The notes under the pieces: generated by a model
Told to the model about the DNA's origin: nothing
The model's input: only the letters and a program-made list of their open reading frames with translations
The model's database searches: none
Source of the DNA: Carallia brachiata
Taxonomy: Eukaryota; Streptophyta; Magnoliopsida; Malpighiales; Rhizophoraceae
NCBI GenBank assembly: GCA_021464245.1
Contig: JADCRB010000028.1
Location: forward strand, 5,175,844 to 5,239,843
Length of the DNA stretch: 64,000 nt
Reading direction: 5' to 3'
Program-made: the position numbers and the translations under genes
Shown here: positions 46,007-57,987 of the stretch, one piece after another
Layout: each line of letters opens with the position of its first letter
Position numbering within the stretch: the first letter of the stretch is position 1

Positions 46007-47016
46007 TTAGGTCATTGGCCAGAACTGTTTCTGAAGATAGTTGACCACATCCACATTGACTTGGAAGGCCTTGGCAAGAATGCCAGGATTGATGGGTGGA
46101 TTTGATCCAAAGACAGTGTTTGCAATTGTGATGACACCAGGGTTTTGGCTGCTCAATCCAGCGAACGCAACAGCATTACAATTTCCAATGTTGAACTGGA
46201 AGTGGATTTGTCCGATTGGGAACACGAAGACATCACCAGGATTTAGGACCTTGGTGAAAAGGGTGTTGTTGTTCTGGTTGGATGCTGCGAATCCAACAAG
46301 GAGAGTACCTTCTATAACTACGATGACTTCCGTGGCACGGGGGTGAGTGTGGGGAGGGTTCAAGCCACCAACTGCGAAGTCGAGACGAGCCAGGGAGACG
46401 CCAAGGGTGTTGAGTCCCGGAAGTTGGTCGACAAAAACCGGTGTGACGGCAAAACCAAGTTTGCTAGCAGCGGTGTTTCCGGGAACGTTGAGCCCTTGGA
46501 AGAAGAAATCGTTGGCTGTTACAACCTTCGGATCCTTGCAAAACTTTCCATTCACGAACACTGCACGTATCGAACATTTTGTTAGCATCAAGCAATCATT
46601 TACAATTAGAAAAAGCTACTTCTGCAAAGTGATTTGGATCTATGTCACATACAAGTCCACGCATTGTACTATTATAATTATAAGTACATACTAATTCAAA
46701 TGCTTTTCAAATATAGTTATATATTGTACTATGCAGTAAATAATAGGACTGCAAATACAGATTCAATGATTATGATAACAAAATATATTTTATAATATAT
46801 TCTTATGTTTAAAACACATTAAATTAATCGTATTTATATAATAAAGTATTATTTTGCGAAAAGTATCAATTAATTAAACTAATTAAATATCGTACCACCA
46901 TCAGGCTCCTTGGTGGCCACACAAAAGTCCTGAAGAGGACTAGGGTCGTAGGCAGAGGCAAGTGTAGATGCCAAAGCCAAGAGAGCAAGAGCCGCAAGGA
47001 AACGAACACCTTCCAT
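46007..47016 (-). CDS. Germin-like protein, intact (224 aa, two exons)
   Basis: Exon 1 is 46896-47016, the intron 46561-46895 and exon 2 46007-46560. The exon-2 protein is identical to the copies at 4298 and 39982. About nine nucleotide differences from the 4298 exon 2 are visible and all are silent, although the introns and flanks have diverged much more. Signal peptide ([10 protein letters not shown]...), Cys32/Cys48 and all four metal ligands are intact. It is head-to-head with the GLP at 49265. Secreted cupin; activity not deducible. Confidence 0.95.
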
Positions 47017-47107
47017 TTTGGCCAACTATATAGTGCTCCGGTAGACTTCTAGCTTGTGTTTGCTTTTCAGTTGTGGGTGAGATATCTTTGATGAGAAACA
47101 AGAAGAG

Positions 47108-47115
47108 TATTTATA
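47108..47115 (-). promoter_or_regulatory. TATA box of the GLP at 46007-47016
   Basis: TATAAATA on the minus strand, ~92 bp upstream of the ATG. Confidence 0.7.
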
Positions 47116-49173
47116 GACGAAAAACATTGAAGCAGTCAATGCTATTTCCATTAAATTTGTGCATTTTTGCAAGTTTTTAATGGTTATCTGTCTGATACAT
47201 TTTCTTAAGCAAACAATCGATTGACCGGGACTTGGTTTGAGCTAGGATTTGCAATGATGATCAATGACGTTATATATGCAATTAAAGAAGATGTCTTATT
47301 CTTCTGTTTTGCAGATCTCATCCTATTTCTTGGTGGTTTACAGGTTTTTTCTTTTCAAAAAAAAAAAATCCAACTTTGAACTCCAATGGACTTATCAACA
47401 TTCAGGCAGCAGGGAATGGAGCAATAGACCAGACTTATGAATTGGTAGATATGCCTAAACCGGCGATGAAGGATAGTCTACTACTAAAAATAAACTTAAT
47501 TTACTGCTGTCTGTACAGCTTGCCACCACGTCCTGCGGCGGCTGCATGCCTGATGCCCTTGAGCAAATAATATATATGCCCACCGTGTCCATGTAGTCTT
47601 GCTATATTTTCATATTTATGCGTTGCACAGGTTGTGTGTACTACGTCAAATTAAGTCCCATCCTATGCCAAGGGTAAGCTGAAAACCTAACTATAGGGAC
47701 ATACAATCTAGTGGATTCATTTAGTCACAAAAATGTTTTTGTCTTTCATACAAAATATTTCATACCATACGAATAATATTTGAGCAAGCATACATATCCA
47801 AACATACATAATATTTTTGAAATAAGACTAATAATTTTTAAAATGTAAAAAAAAAAATAAATATTTCAAAAATATCAATTTTTGTTTAAAAAATGTCAGT
47901 CGAAATTTCAATTGAAATACTCCCCAGACAAAAATACTTAGGACACTAACACTTTTTCTAATATTTTATACAATATAAAGAGATTTCAGCTGCATACATA
48001 CCATATCACTAAATATCTTTTGAAGTTGTATAAAAATGTAATCTATGTTGTATTGAATATTTTTCGGGTAGGATAAAATCTTTTTTGCCTCTAAATGTGT
48101 CCAGAAGATCAACAAATATTTTTTAGAGTAGAAATCAGAAATATAATTAGGAGAATCGTTCAAGAATCATTCGACTGTTCCCACGGGAGAAAACTGTGGA
48201 AAAGTTATTTTTATTGATCTTGAACCACTGCTATGTCATCATCACCTAACGATTAATTGTTTACTCGCCAACTACTATAATATCTGCAAGACCCTTTCTA
48301 ATTTTGCAAACTCATTCAACCACAGGGTGTTCATATTTTGATGACGAGATTAGCGAGCTTATTCAATTGACAGTTTCCACATTTTCCAGGATGATTATCT
48401 AATAAAACAATTAACTAAAGTAATGACAGAACATTTTTAAGAGTTTTCGCTTCCAGACTTTTTGTTGTTTGATTCGTTCTACAATGTTCTTTTTTTTTTT
48501 CTTTTTTAACAGAGCTTCATATATCTAAGACAATAGATATTTTCAAATCGGAAAAACGCACAATACACACTTTGTATAACTTTTTTTTATAGAATTTGTC
48601 AATTAAATTACTGTTTGATGACTAGTTGGTCTAATTGGTCGAAGATTGTGCCTCCATCTAAGAGCTTTGAGTAATATTGTGGCTGTTTTCAAAATGAAGC
48701 TGAGTTAAGGTGCCACTTTCCACAAGGTATCGAGTAAAAGACTTATTTCTGATTATTAGTTTTGTCTATAGGAGTGATTATCGATTTGGGAAGAGATTTT
48801 TTTTCAGTCCTAGAGATTTAATATTCCAAAGAAATCTTTGAAACTAGTAGATATTTTTTTTCTTTTGGTTTAACAAAATAGGGATGCAAGATGTTGCACT
48901 AGAGTCTTACTAAGGATTGTGCTGGTCGGTTTATACAGTGAGTTAAACCTTTACACCGAAATGTGCAATTAGTTGTCAGGCAACCCTTGGTAGTTTCTTT
49001 ATTATTTGTATTCTCCATCTTCCACACAAAGTCTAACATAAACCAAGTCTTAGTCAATTGATTGTGTTAGTAAATATTGTCATTAAAATATTCTTGATAG
49101 ATGACCATTTCTTCCAAAAAGCAATCTTGTAGCTCGTATTGGAAACACATTGACTTGCTCAAATGGATCGTCA

Positions 49174-49183
49174 CTATATATAG
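49174..49183 (+). promoter_or_regulatory. TATA box of the GLP at 49265-50269
   Basis: ctatatatag, 82-91 bp upstream of the ATG. Confidence 0.7.
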
Positions 49184-49264
49184 GCTTTTTCCCATGAAAG
49201 ATATCTCATCCATCAACTAACGCACATAAGCTACAAGCATACAGGAGTACCAACATTGGTAACG

Positions 49265-50269
49265 ATGAAAGGTGTTCATTTCCTTGCAACCCTTGCGCTT
49301 TTGGCTTTGGCATCTACACTTGCCTCTGCCTATGACCCTAGTCCTCTTCAGGACTTTTGTGTGGCCACCAAGGAGCCTGATGGTGGTACGATATTTAATT
49401 AGTTTAATTAATTTTCCTGTAGCATATTAGGTACTTTGGGCAAAATAATGCTTTATTACACTAACGAGATTAACTTAATACATTTCAAAAATAGGAATAA
49501 ATTATATTATTATAACTGTTGAATGTATATTTGCAATTCCATTGTTTACTACTTAGTCTAATATGTATCTATGATGGGAATGTGTTCGAATTGGCATGTA
49601 CCTATATTATAGTAAAGCAATGTATTAACTCAACTCGGATCCAAATCGCCTTATACAAGCACTTTCTCTAATTGCAAATGATTGCTTGATGCTAACAAAA
49701 TGTTCGATACGTGCAGTGTTCGTGAATGGAAAGTTTTGCAAGGATCCAAAGGTTGTAACAGCCAACGATTTCTTCTTCCAGGGCTCAACATTCCTGGAAA
49801 CACTGCTGCCAGTAAGCTTGGTTTCGCTGTCACACCGGTTTTCGTCGACCAACTTCCGGGACTCAACACCCTGGGCGTCTCCCTGGCTCGTCTTGACTTC
49901 GCAGTTGGTGGCTTGAACCCACCCCACACTCACCCCCGTGCCACGGAGATCATTGTAGTTATAGAAGGTACTCTCCTTGTTGGATTCGCAGCATCCAACC
50001 AGAACAACAACACCCTTTTCACAAAAGTCCTGAATCCTGGAGATGTCTTTGTGTTCCCAATCGGACAAGTCCACTTCCAGTTCAACATTGGAAATTGTAA
50101 TGCTGTTGCGTTCGCCGGGCTGAGCAGCCAAAACCCTGGTGTCATCACAATTGCAAACACTGTATTTGGATCAAATCCACCCATCAATCCTGGCATTCTT
50201 GCCAAGGCCTTCCAAGTCAATGTGGATGTGGTCAACTATCTTCAGAAACAGTTCTGGCCAATGACCTAA
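49265..50269 (+). pseudogene. Germin-like protein with one-base frameshift
   Basis: Exon 1 is 49265-49385, the intron 49386-49716 and exon 2 49717-50269 (553 nt, one short). The loss is in a G run at 49781-49783: the intact genes read FFFQGLN, here FFFQGS followed by a wrong frame. Everything else is GLP-like, with both germin boxes, all ligands and the normal stop in the shifted frame. Substitutions elsewhere look mostly silent, so this is either a sequencing error in a homopolymer or a very recent null. It is head-to-head with the GLP at 46007. Confidence 0.85.
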
Positions 50270-52860
50270 GAAACAGGGGAAAAACTTAAATATGAAAACA
50301 GTTGGTTCTGGGTTTTTATAATGTCATTTATGTAGCAACTCCTCCCCCCCCCCCCCCCCACCAAACACCTAATAATATTAGAGGCTACTCTTATAAGCAA
50401 AATAAGTTAGTAATACAACAAAGGAAATTGCTCAATTCTGTACCCTTATACTGACTTTGAATTTTAAACTCGTTATATAATTTTTCTTTCGGTCACCCTT
50501 ACATTCATTGTTTCTTTGTACTATTATTAAAATTTGATATGTGATAAATTTTTATCTCCCACACAATATAATCTTTTGGATTGACTGATTTTTTAAGATG
50601 TTATTAAAGTTTTTATAAGCGTGCAATCTTACGTTTAGAATATGTCCCCTCAATTTTGTGCGCGAAAAGGCCATTGCAAATTAAAAATCGATCGTGTACT
50701 TATAATTTCTTGTGTTGTAGTTATAGAAGGGCTCCAGTACTGACATTTTATTTGATAAATAGATAATATATTACATATAGTCGTAGTTACACGTCAGATT
50801 GGGACAGATGTGGAAAGTACTTTAAGTCCATTAAAAGTGAAAAATAAAAAAAATAAAAAATAAAATAAAATAAAATAAACCAGGGTTAGTTAGGCTTCTT
50901 GTCAATTGGCTGGGTCAAGCCCATACCCATAGGCTAGAGTGGCTAGACTGACTAAAAAAAAGAAAAATAAAAGAATATTAAGTTTAGTTCGTTAAAGTGT
51001 GTGTCTCTAATTTTTAAATTTAAAATTTGAATTCGGGGATTACCTTTTCCTTTACTTACCTCTAAGTTATCAGTTTCAATGAACAAAAAAAAAAAAAAAG
51101 TAATGCATTGGTGACTTGGCCTTTTACTGACCAAGCTCTATCTGGCTCTTTTTTTTTTTTTTTTTATTTCATACATTTCACTCCCATCCACTTGATTGAG
51201 CTGGTATGGTTTGAATCTCAGTATTGTTGCACATATTAACAAAAAATATTAAACTTGAAATTTAATTATAAGGTTTGGACATCAATACATGGACATCTCA
51301 GTGATTGCGAAATGTATCAAAAAATAAAAATAAAAATATGCAATGAACAGATATCATTGTGTAATATTTAGGCATGGGTCCGCCCACCGCATCCATCTAT
51401 TTTTTTCACCTGAGAAATATATCATATCTTATGCATTAACCGTCTTTCACTTGGTTTTGGCAAATTGTGAACGTAAGTAAAGAGGAGCTTTGCGTAACTG
51501 CTTAATTGTTGATTAGTGAAAGATTAATCTGGCTTTGATCTACAATTTTTTCTCCGTTACCAAGAGTTCTCTACATAAAAATGTATCTTCCTTATGGAAT
51601 CTGTGGTCGTTTTGCTCATTAATATTCTACCTTTTCTTTTTCTTTTAAGTTATTAGGTTATCTTTTTTGGTTACTTGTTTGATTGTTTAATATTGGAGAA
51701 TTATACAATTATGAAAATTTTAATGTAATCAAGTGAAAATTCTAGCAATCAATTTATTATAGAAATTTATATATTTGATGTAATCAAGTTAGGATTCTAT
51801 AAATCAATTAATATTAATTTAGAATCCTTTTATTATTGTAATACAATTGTCTTATATGTAAGTTGAACTATGGAGACATGTCTTCACTACCAAACTATGC
51901 ATCTCTATGTATTATTCTTCTCTTTTCTTTCTTACCTATTCTATCATATCACATAGTTTCTTATATTCTAACATGATATTAGAGCTCAATGCTTCCGTCA
52001 TTCCTACTCTAGGACTCCTATTATCAATGGATCATTTCAGTCACCATGCACCTTTGTGTATTACCTTTTATTAAAGTCATTTTGTTTTATTATACGGCAA
52101 AATCATCTCGTTCCCATGTATTTCTTTTATTTAGTCATTTCTTTTTGGCATCTATTTCCATCTTTTAGTCTCAGCTAAATATTATATGAATACGTTTGTA
52201 TCTTCATACAATACTGATATACTACTGTTTGTGCTCGTATTTGTTGGCTCTTACATGGGGATAAGGAAAAAAAATAATCCTAAACCTTTGTAATTTTTGC
52301 AATGCGGTCCTGAACGTTTTTATTTTTTGCAAGTCAATCCTAAACATTACCATTATTTTTTAATACGATGCTTTTATGAACTGATCATTATTCAGATTGT
52401 TAAATGAAACCCACTGCCTCTGGCGGCCCCTGCATGCCTTATGTCCTCGAGCAAATCAATATTTTGAATGTGCCAAATTAAGTCCTATACCATGGCAAGG
52501 ATAACTAGAAGAATTGGACTACACCGACACACAACATAATGAACTCATTGGAAATCGTATAAAATGTCATCCGCATGATATAAACTATTTTTTTTCATGT
52601 AGTATTATCATTTTGTATTCAAATGACTGCTTGAGATGTGTCCAACAAATATTTTCCTGAGTAGAAACTGGTATATAATTAGGAGAATCGTTCATGAATC
52701 ATTCCATCAGATGTTTCCACGGGAGATTATCTATCAATTATCAGTGCAAAAGGTTATTTATTGATCCTTAATCAGTGCTATGTCATTATTACCTAACGAT
52801 TTTTTTGTATAGTAGAACTAACCTTAACGTATAGTAAGTTAGCTAATTACTATACCATTA
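50270..52860. other. Downstream flank of the GLP at 49265 (no gene seen)
   Basis: Collinear with parts of 8470-13400, but without the U6 fragment, the hairpin insertion and the ~1.1-kb insert. 52410-52800 is a remnant of the divergent promoter core. A C16 run lies at 50344-50359, in the expected 3' UTR. Confidence 0.55.
50344..50359. repeat. C16 homopolymer
   Basis: Sixteen consecutive C about 75 bp after the GLP stop codon; absent from the paralogous 3' UTR at 8540. Confidence 0.9.
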
Positions 52861-54024
52861 TTTTTTTTTTTTTTGACCGAAATCGAAAATGATTCATTGA
52901 TATTGGAAAAATTCATACACGAAACCGATATAAAAATATCGGGAGAGCCTGCATGAAACAGGATAAGCAAACGGCACAGTTGGCCTACAAGACAAATGAT
53001 TCAATTGACCATTAATACAACGAGCATAGAGCCCTAAACCACCAACTGAATTTAATTCAGTCAGAAGAGACTGCATACAGCAGCAATACAGCAGCAAATA
53101 CCACACAACAGTGGATTTAAAGTAGAAACCGTTCCAATATCTCCGAGATCGATTTCCGAATCAGTCAAATTGCAAGTACAATGATAGACACAGCAGTCCA
53201 ACTCATGTAAATCACCCAGTACAAAAGACAAAAGGAACTGTTCCTATCTCCTCCAGCGGTGGTGACGGCAAGCATGGACAGTGGTGATATCGACTTCGTC
53301 GGCAGCAGCCAGAATGAGCTCGGAGACCGAGTGTGTGAGCGTGGTGGCTGTACCGGCAGGGGCGGCGGGCTGTGGGAGGCGCCAATGGGTCCACCTTCTG
53401 CTGCAACCCCAAAAGTTCAGGCTTTCTTACCAAACGCCGGTACTGCGACGCGGGCTGTGAAGACAGCGTCTGGAAACCTTGGTCCAACGGCCGGTACGGC
53501 GGCCCCAGAGAAGGGAGTCAAGGTGGAGACGGCGGCCCCGGCGGTAGCGCCAACGCCGGAATGAGTGAAAATGAAGGGAAGACACCGGGAAAGCTGGATC
53601 TGAGATAGAAAGCTGTGGGTGACGTTATTAGGACCTAATCTAACAGAAAAACACTCAAAATGCCCCAAAAATACATTTGGGGGATGAAACTAGAGTTTCA
53701 CAAGAGGAAAAACAGACGGCATGGAACCAGCGGTGAGAGAAGGAGAAGTGGAGGAAAAATAAAAAAGGAGACTAGATGAAAGGTTTTGGGGGCTGGCCGG
53801 TGATGGTGGCTGGGCACCACCACCGGCCAGCATGGTGCTTTGGGTTAGAGAAGGTTTTCGGGCAGGAGAGAAGGCTTTGGGTCTGTTTCTTGAGAGCGAC
53901 TTGCTCTGTGCAATTTTTCAAAGGGTTAGAGAGAATTGGAGTTAGGTGAGGTGCAGTTGGTTGGTTTTGATTCTTGGAGGAGCATATCCCCTTGCAGTCC
54001 TGTGTATCCTTTACGGCGCTACCC
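52861..54024 (-). mobile_element. Probable poly(A)-ended retroelement (non-LTR type), internally short
   Basis: T14 at 52861-52874 is a minus-strand A-tail. The ~1.16-kb segment is far richer in GC (especially 53250-53600 and 53790-53840) than anything else in the cluster. It is bounded by CCATTA at 52855-52860 and 54025-54030, a possible short target duplication next to T runs. No reverse transcriptase motif is seen. A 5' UTR plus 3' end of a LINE with the middle deleted, or a processed transcript, would fit. Confidence 0.45.
53792..53831. repeat. GC-rich hairpin, 17-bp arms, 6-nt loop
   Basis: gctggccggtgatggtg pairs with caccaccaccggccagc at one mismatch, with loop gctggg. It is inside the GC-rich part of the probable retroelement. 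Confidence 0.8.
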
Positions 54025-54030
54025 CCATTA

Positions 54031-56175
54031 ATTTTTTTTTCATTTTGGGCAATAATAATGTGAGATAAAGGACATATATATGTATGGTAACACTTCCACC
54101 AAAAGTGGAGCCAGAAGCTTCAATTGTTCGATACAAGTTTTCTTATGCATGTAACCTCTTGATCGCGTAAACAGTAAAAATGTTGATTAATATATTTTTT
54201 ATTTTATTTTATTTTTTTCCGTCAGGCCATAAAGAAGGGCGCATAGCTTAGTTCTATTTGTAAAAGACTAAACCACCGAAGTGGTAACTTATGTGGTGTG
54301 TTTTCTTTTGCATTGACATGTGTTTGATTTTTTTTTTTGTTATTATTTATCTTTTAATAAAAAGTGATTTATATTAAAGTTTAGTATTAAATTTCAAACT
54401 TATTATTACTGTAATTAAATGTGTAAGAGGTCTACTTGAATCTAACAGTATTCTAATAATGAGTTTCCATAGAAAAGTTGACGGTGGGTCTCCCACAGAA
54501 AAATTGAATGAAGATATTAATAAGTGACCACAACCTTAATCTATAAATGCAATAACGAACATGTCCTTGTAATGATTTTTTTTGTTAAAAAATTACCAAA
54601 GACTAAAATTAATGTCATTTTGTTCCTCACTAGGTGACGCCAACATACACAATTAGACCAAATGCTAACCCACATGAGATTCAAAGAGATCAAAGCATAA
54701 GCATGTAGACCAAGAAATCTGATAGAAACATTTTCCTTGTTTTAGCAGTTTGGAGAAAAATTAAGAGGATATTAAAATTTTGAATGATTAACTTGGAAGT
54801 TGTCACAGAGTAGCTATCACTCTGACAGCATTTTTTAAGCATATCAATTCAACGACCATACTATAAATAAAGAATCTATGACATTGTTAATTGTATATAT
54901 ATAATCAGTCAAAAGGGAACCACAACCACCCAAAATACAAATCTAAATGGTGATTTGGCGTATTTTTATGTAGTTGACTTAAGTCTTTTGTCACTTTTCC
55001 TTATCAAAATTTTTGAGTGTCTTTGCCCCAATATGGGTGTGAAGAATCCAGTTGAAGTAGATGTGGATTCCAAATTCAATAGTCATAAAGTGGGCTGTAG
55101 AAGAACTGTAGTCAAATTTATCGATACTTGAGTAGTAGATCTATCATATGAGAATAATTAAATGAAAATTTTAACAGTGTAAACATCAGTCTCAACTCAC
55201 AAGAGTTGAGACCAACATATCTATGAATATCTTTTTTATTTGACAAAAAAAAAAAAAAGTCAAAAGAGAACCACAAGATAGGGGTGTCGCGGGTCGGATT
55301 GGGTCGACTTGGGGTATATCCGTATCCAATCCGCCGTCGGCGGGTTAGATAATTTTTCATCCGCACCCAATCTGCCATACAACTTAATCCATCCAATCAA
55401 ATCTGCCAACGGCGAGTTGAATTAGATCGGTTTGGCAGATTGGCATAATAAAAAAAATTATAATTTTTTTCAATTTTTACATGTCATCAATCATCAATGT
55501 TTTTACTTATTTTTACAAACTTTATTATTATAATGTATATATCATATTCATTCGTAATTTTAAATATTCATAAGAATTGATCAAAATTCAGTAAAAGATT
55601 ATATTAGATCAATTTTACTAGTAAAAACACAAATTATCAAACAGAAAAATTCCTTATTTATGCTTCCGCTTAATAAGGTAGCATCTCTCTCTCTCTCTTC
55701 TCTCTCTCTCTCTTTTATAGTGTCTAATGTCTCACTTGTGCTATCAAAAAATAGGGAAATAGAGATTCTCCAATTTTTTCTTGTTTTTTAAAATAAAATT
55801 ACGTGGTAATAATTAGAGAACATGACGATAATACGGGACTAATAAAATAGTTTTTTACTTCTAATTTTATTGATTTGTAAGATTATATGAAATGTGATTG
55901 TTTGGTATTAATCGGTTGATATCGATAAATTTAATTCACAATATCAGTTATATATATATATATATATATAAGTGATTGGGCGGATTAAACCCCTCAATCT
56001 GCATCCAATCCATTTTTAGCGGGTTGTAAAATTTTAAAATCGCAATCAATTCTAACTTCGGCTATTTTAAAATTCAAATTAATTTGAATTAAATTGATTA
56101 GATTAAGTTGAATTAGTTAATTTTTAAATAATCCTATCACAAAATTAGGACATATCTTAATGTACCCACAAGTAC
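54031..56175. other. AT-rich intergenic region with element remnants and microsatellites
   Basis: No gene is seen. At 55279 aggggtgtcgcgggtcgg resembles the left end of a common plant hAT-type non-autonomous element, with related cggatt/cgggtt sequence at 55975-56030, but no right end was found. CT repeat at about 55685-55713; (TA)n at 55949-55970. Confidence 0.45.
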
Positions 56176-56570
56176 TGGCAACAAAGTTCGCAAAATGTCA
56201 ACGCAAATGTCACTCTCTTGATAGTTGACTAAATTCCTAGGCTTAACACATTCATCATTTCATCCTCGCGGCATAAAGATTCTGCAAGTCCTGGAAGGTA
56301 CCATTTATGTTGGTTTTGACATATCAAACCCGAATCCGCTGAATCTCCAAGGTCATGAGGCCTGGAGATGTTTTTGTGTTCCCCGTTGGCCTCATTTACT
56401 TCCAGTTGAACATTGGAAACATTAGTGCAGTTGCTTTCGCTGGTTTGAGTAACCAAAATCCTGGTGTCATCCCCATAGCAAATTCAGTCTTTGGGTCTAA
56501 TCCACCCATCAACCTTGATGTTCTCGGCATGGCATTCCAGTTTAACAAAAACGGAGTTGACCAACTTTAG
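56176..56570 (+). pseudogene. Degenerate germin-like protein fragment
   Basis: Starts within the middle of exon 2 (ACTGGCAACAAAGTTCG..., from NTANK-type sequence), with stops and shifts. A deletion then fuses GLT directly to HSSFHPRGIKIL. A shift near 56355 leads into [18 protein letters not shown] and a C-terminus ending NGVDQL. The ligand Glu of box 1 is Lys and the His of box 2 is Tyr, so two of four metal ligands are substituted and a third is deleted or displaced. No exon 1 or promoter. An old relic at the edge of the cluster next to SEC. Confidence 0.85.
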
Positions 56571-57849
56571 ACACAGTTTGGATGAAAGTGAACGAACACA
56601 AATAAATGTTTCGGTAGATGCTTTGGCTAGCTCAACAAGTCAATTCTGATTTGGTGTTTGACAAGTGCTCATTTTAGCTCTTATCTCTACTCAAGTCTCT
56701 AACTATAGAAATGATTAAACGTAAGTTGCCCCCAAATAAAGAGATTTTTTTTTTTTGTTTTTTTGTCTTTTTGAAGCAATTAGCCCAACAGTTAAAGATA
56801 AATAATGATAAGGAAGAGATATAGGATTTGAACTTTAAATGCCTCAATTAAAAATTACTACTTCTAATCACCTCAATAATAGCCGAATCCTTCCAATAAT
56901 AAGATTTTAGAATGTAGACGTGTCCTCCTTTCTTCTGTGGTGTACGGTGTACCCAAAGATATACCATCTTCTCCTCATCTCCTCTTCAACCATGAAAGAC
57001 CTTTAAATTACTAAAGTTTCTCTTCCAATGGGATGCCAACTTGGAGTAATACGCCAGCAAAAACTAGGTTAAATTTAACATCACCAAACGTGTTGATAAG
57101 AAATGTTTAGGTAGCCAATACTGATCCAACCTGGGTAAATCTAACACCACTCACCCGAAATCAACTCGACCCAACCCATATTAACTGCAAAAGTCAGGTA
57201 TCCCGTAACCCTACACATACATAACCGAAACCCAAATAACCTAAAAATTAACAAGATTAAAACGAAAGCATCCCCCTGCGACCAATAAACCCAAGACTTA
57301 TGTGCCCAGGGTAACGTTTTAGAATTTGACGAATCCCCAACCAATGTACCCAGAATCCTAATACCCGAAGCCGAACAACATAACCTTTTGTATATAACCT
57401 TTTGTCGCCTTATATAACCTCACCAGCCCATACTTGCAGGCCACTGCCGGTCCAACCTTCCTTTAGAGAAGAATTGCATGGCACAAGTAAACGCACTAGT
57501 CATGAATCTAGATACTCAAGAACAGCTCCCGCATGCATGAAATTTATAAATTCCAATCCGCTTAATTGGGCAGACTCCCTAAACTCTCAAAAAAATTGTA
57601 ACTTTCACGGGCCTGATCCATGCACATCGTGTAGGCTTACAAGTACAACATGCCATTCAATTATGCTCGACAGCATCACCATCTCATTGTCTTCTAAAAG
57701 CGCAACTCCTGTTCAGCAGAATGCAATTTGTGCAACAGACCACGCGAGGAAGAACAAGCCAAATGCATGAACGTTTTTCCATTTAATTGTCTAAGATGAC
57801 GTGCTTTGAGACAAACTACATCCTAACTGAATTCCCCTCATCCCCAAAT
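56571..57849. other. Intergenic region between GLP cluster and SEC (no gene seen)
   Basis: A T-rich tract near 56745; otherwise mixed sequence. The right end is probably the 3' UTR and polyadenylation region of SEC. An open frame at 57402-57770 begins without ATG and has no recognisable domain. Confidence 0.5.
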
Positions 57850-57987
57850 TTATCTCATGACAGAAACATCATCTGAATCATCGACAATTCCTACATTTAA
57901 TCGTTCATCGTTTTGCTCTTGCTCTTTATCTACAATGCCGTCTATATTCCCTTTGTTCTCATCTATTGTAAGGAAACTCTGAATCAT
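57850..57987 (-). other. Overlapping downstream ORF at the SEC stop (45 codons)
   Basis: In another frame from SEC, an ATG at 57987-57985 inside the last exon opens a 45-codon frame running past the SEC stop to TAA at 57850-57852. The encoded peptide is strongly acidic (DKEQEQNDE, DDSDDV). No ribosome-entry evidence; it may be chance. Confidence 0.3.

Larger units (their letters stand above)
47017..49264. promoter_or_regulatory. Shared divergent intergenic region of a GLP pair
   Basis: 2.25 kb, collinear with 5308-7456. It has a ~185-bp insertion (about 47781-47965) flanked by the 7-bp direct repeat taatatt, with no inverted ends. No gene is seen. Confidence 0.6.

Noticed and set aside
53259..53668. 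Glycine- and alanine-rich open frames on both strands of the GC-rich segment
   Set aside because: High GC removes stop codons by chance. The frames are mutually overlapping, carry no domain, and lie in a probable retroelement.
57402..57770. 122-codon frame on the plus strand downstream of SEC
   Set aside because: No ATG start, no domain, and it overlaps the expected SEC 3' region.
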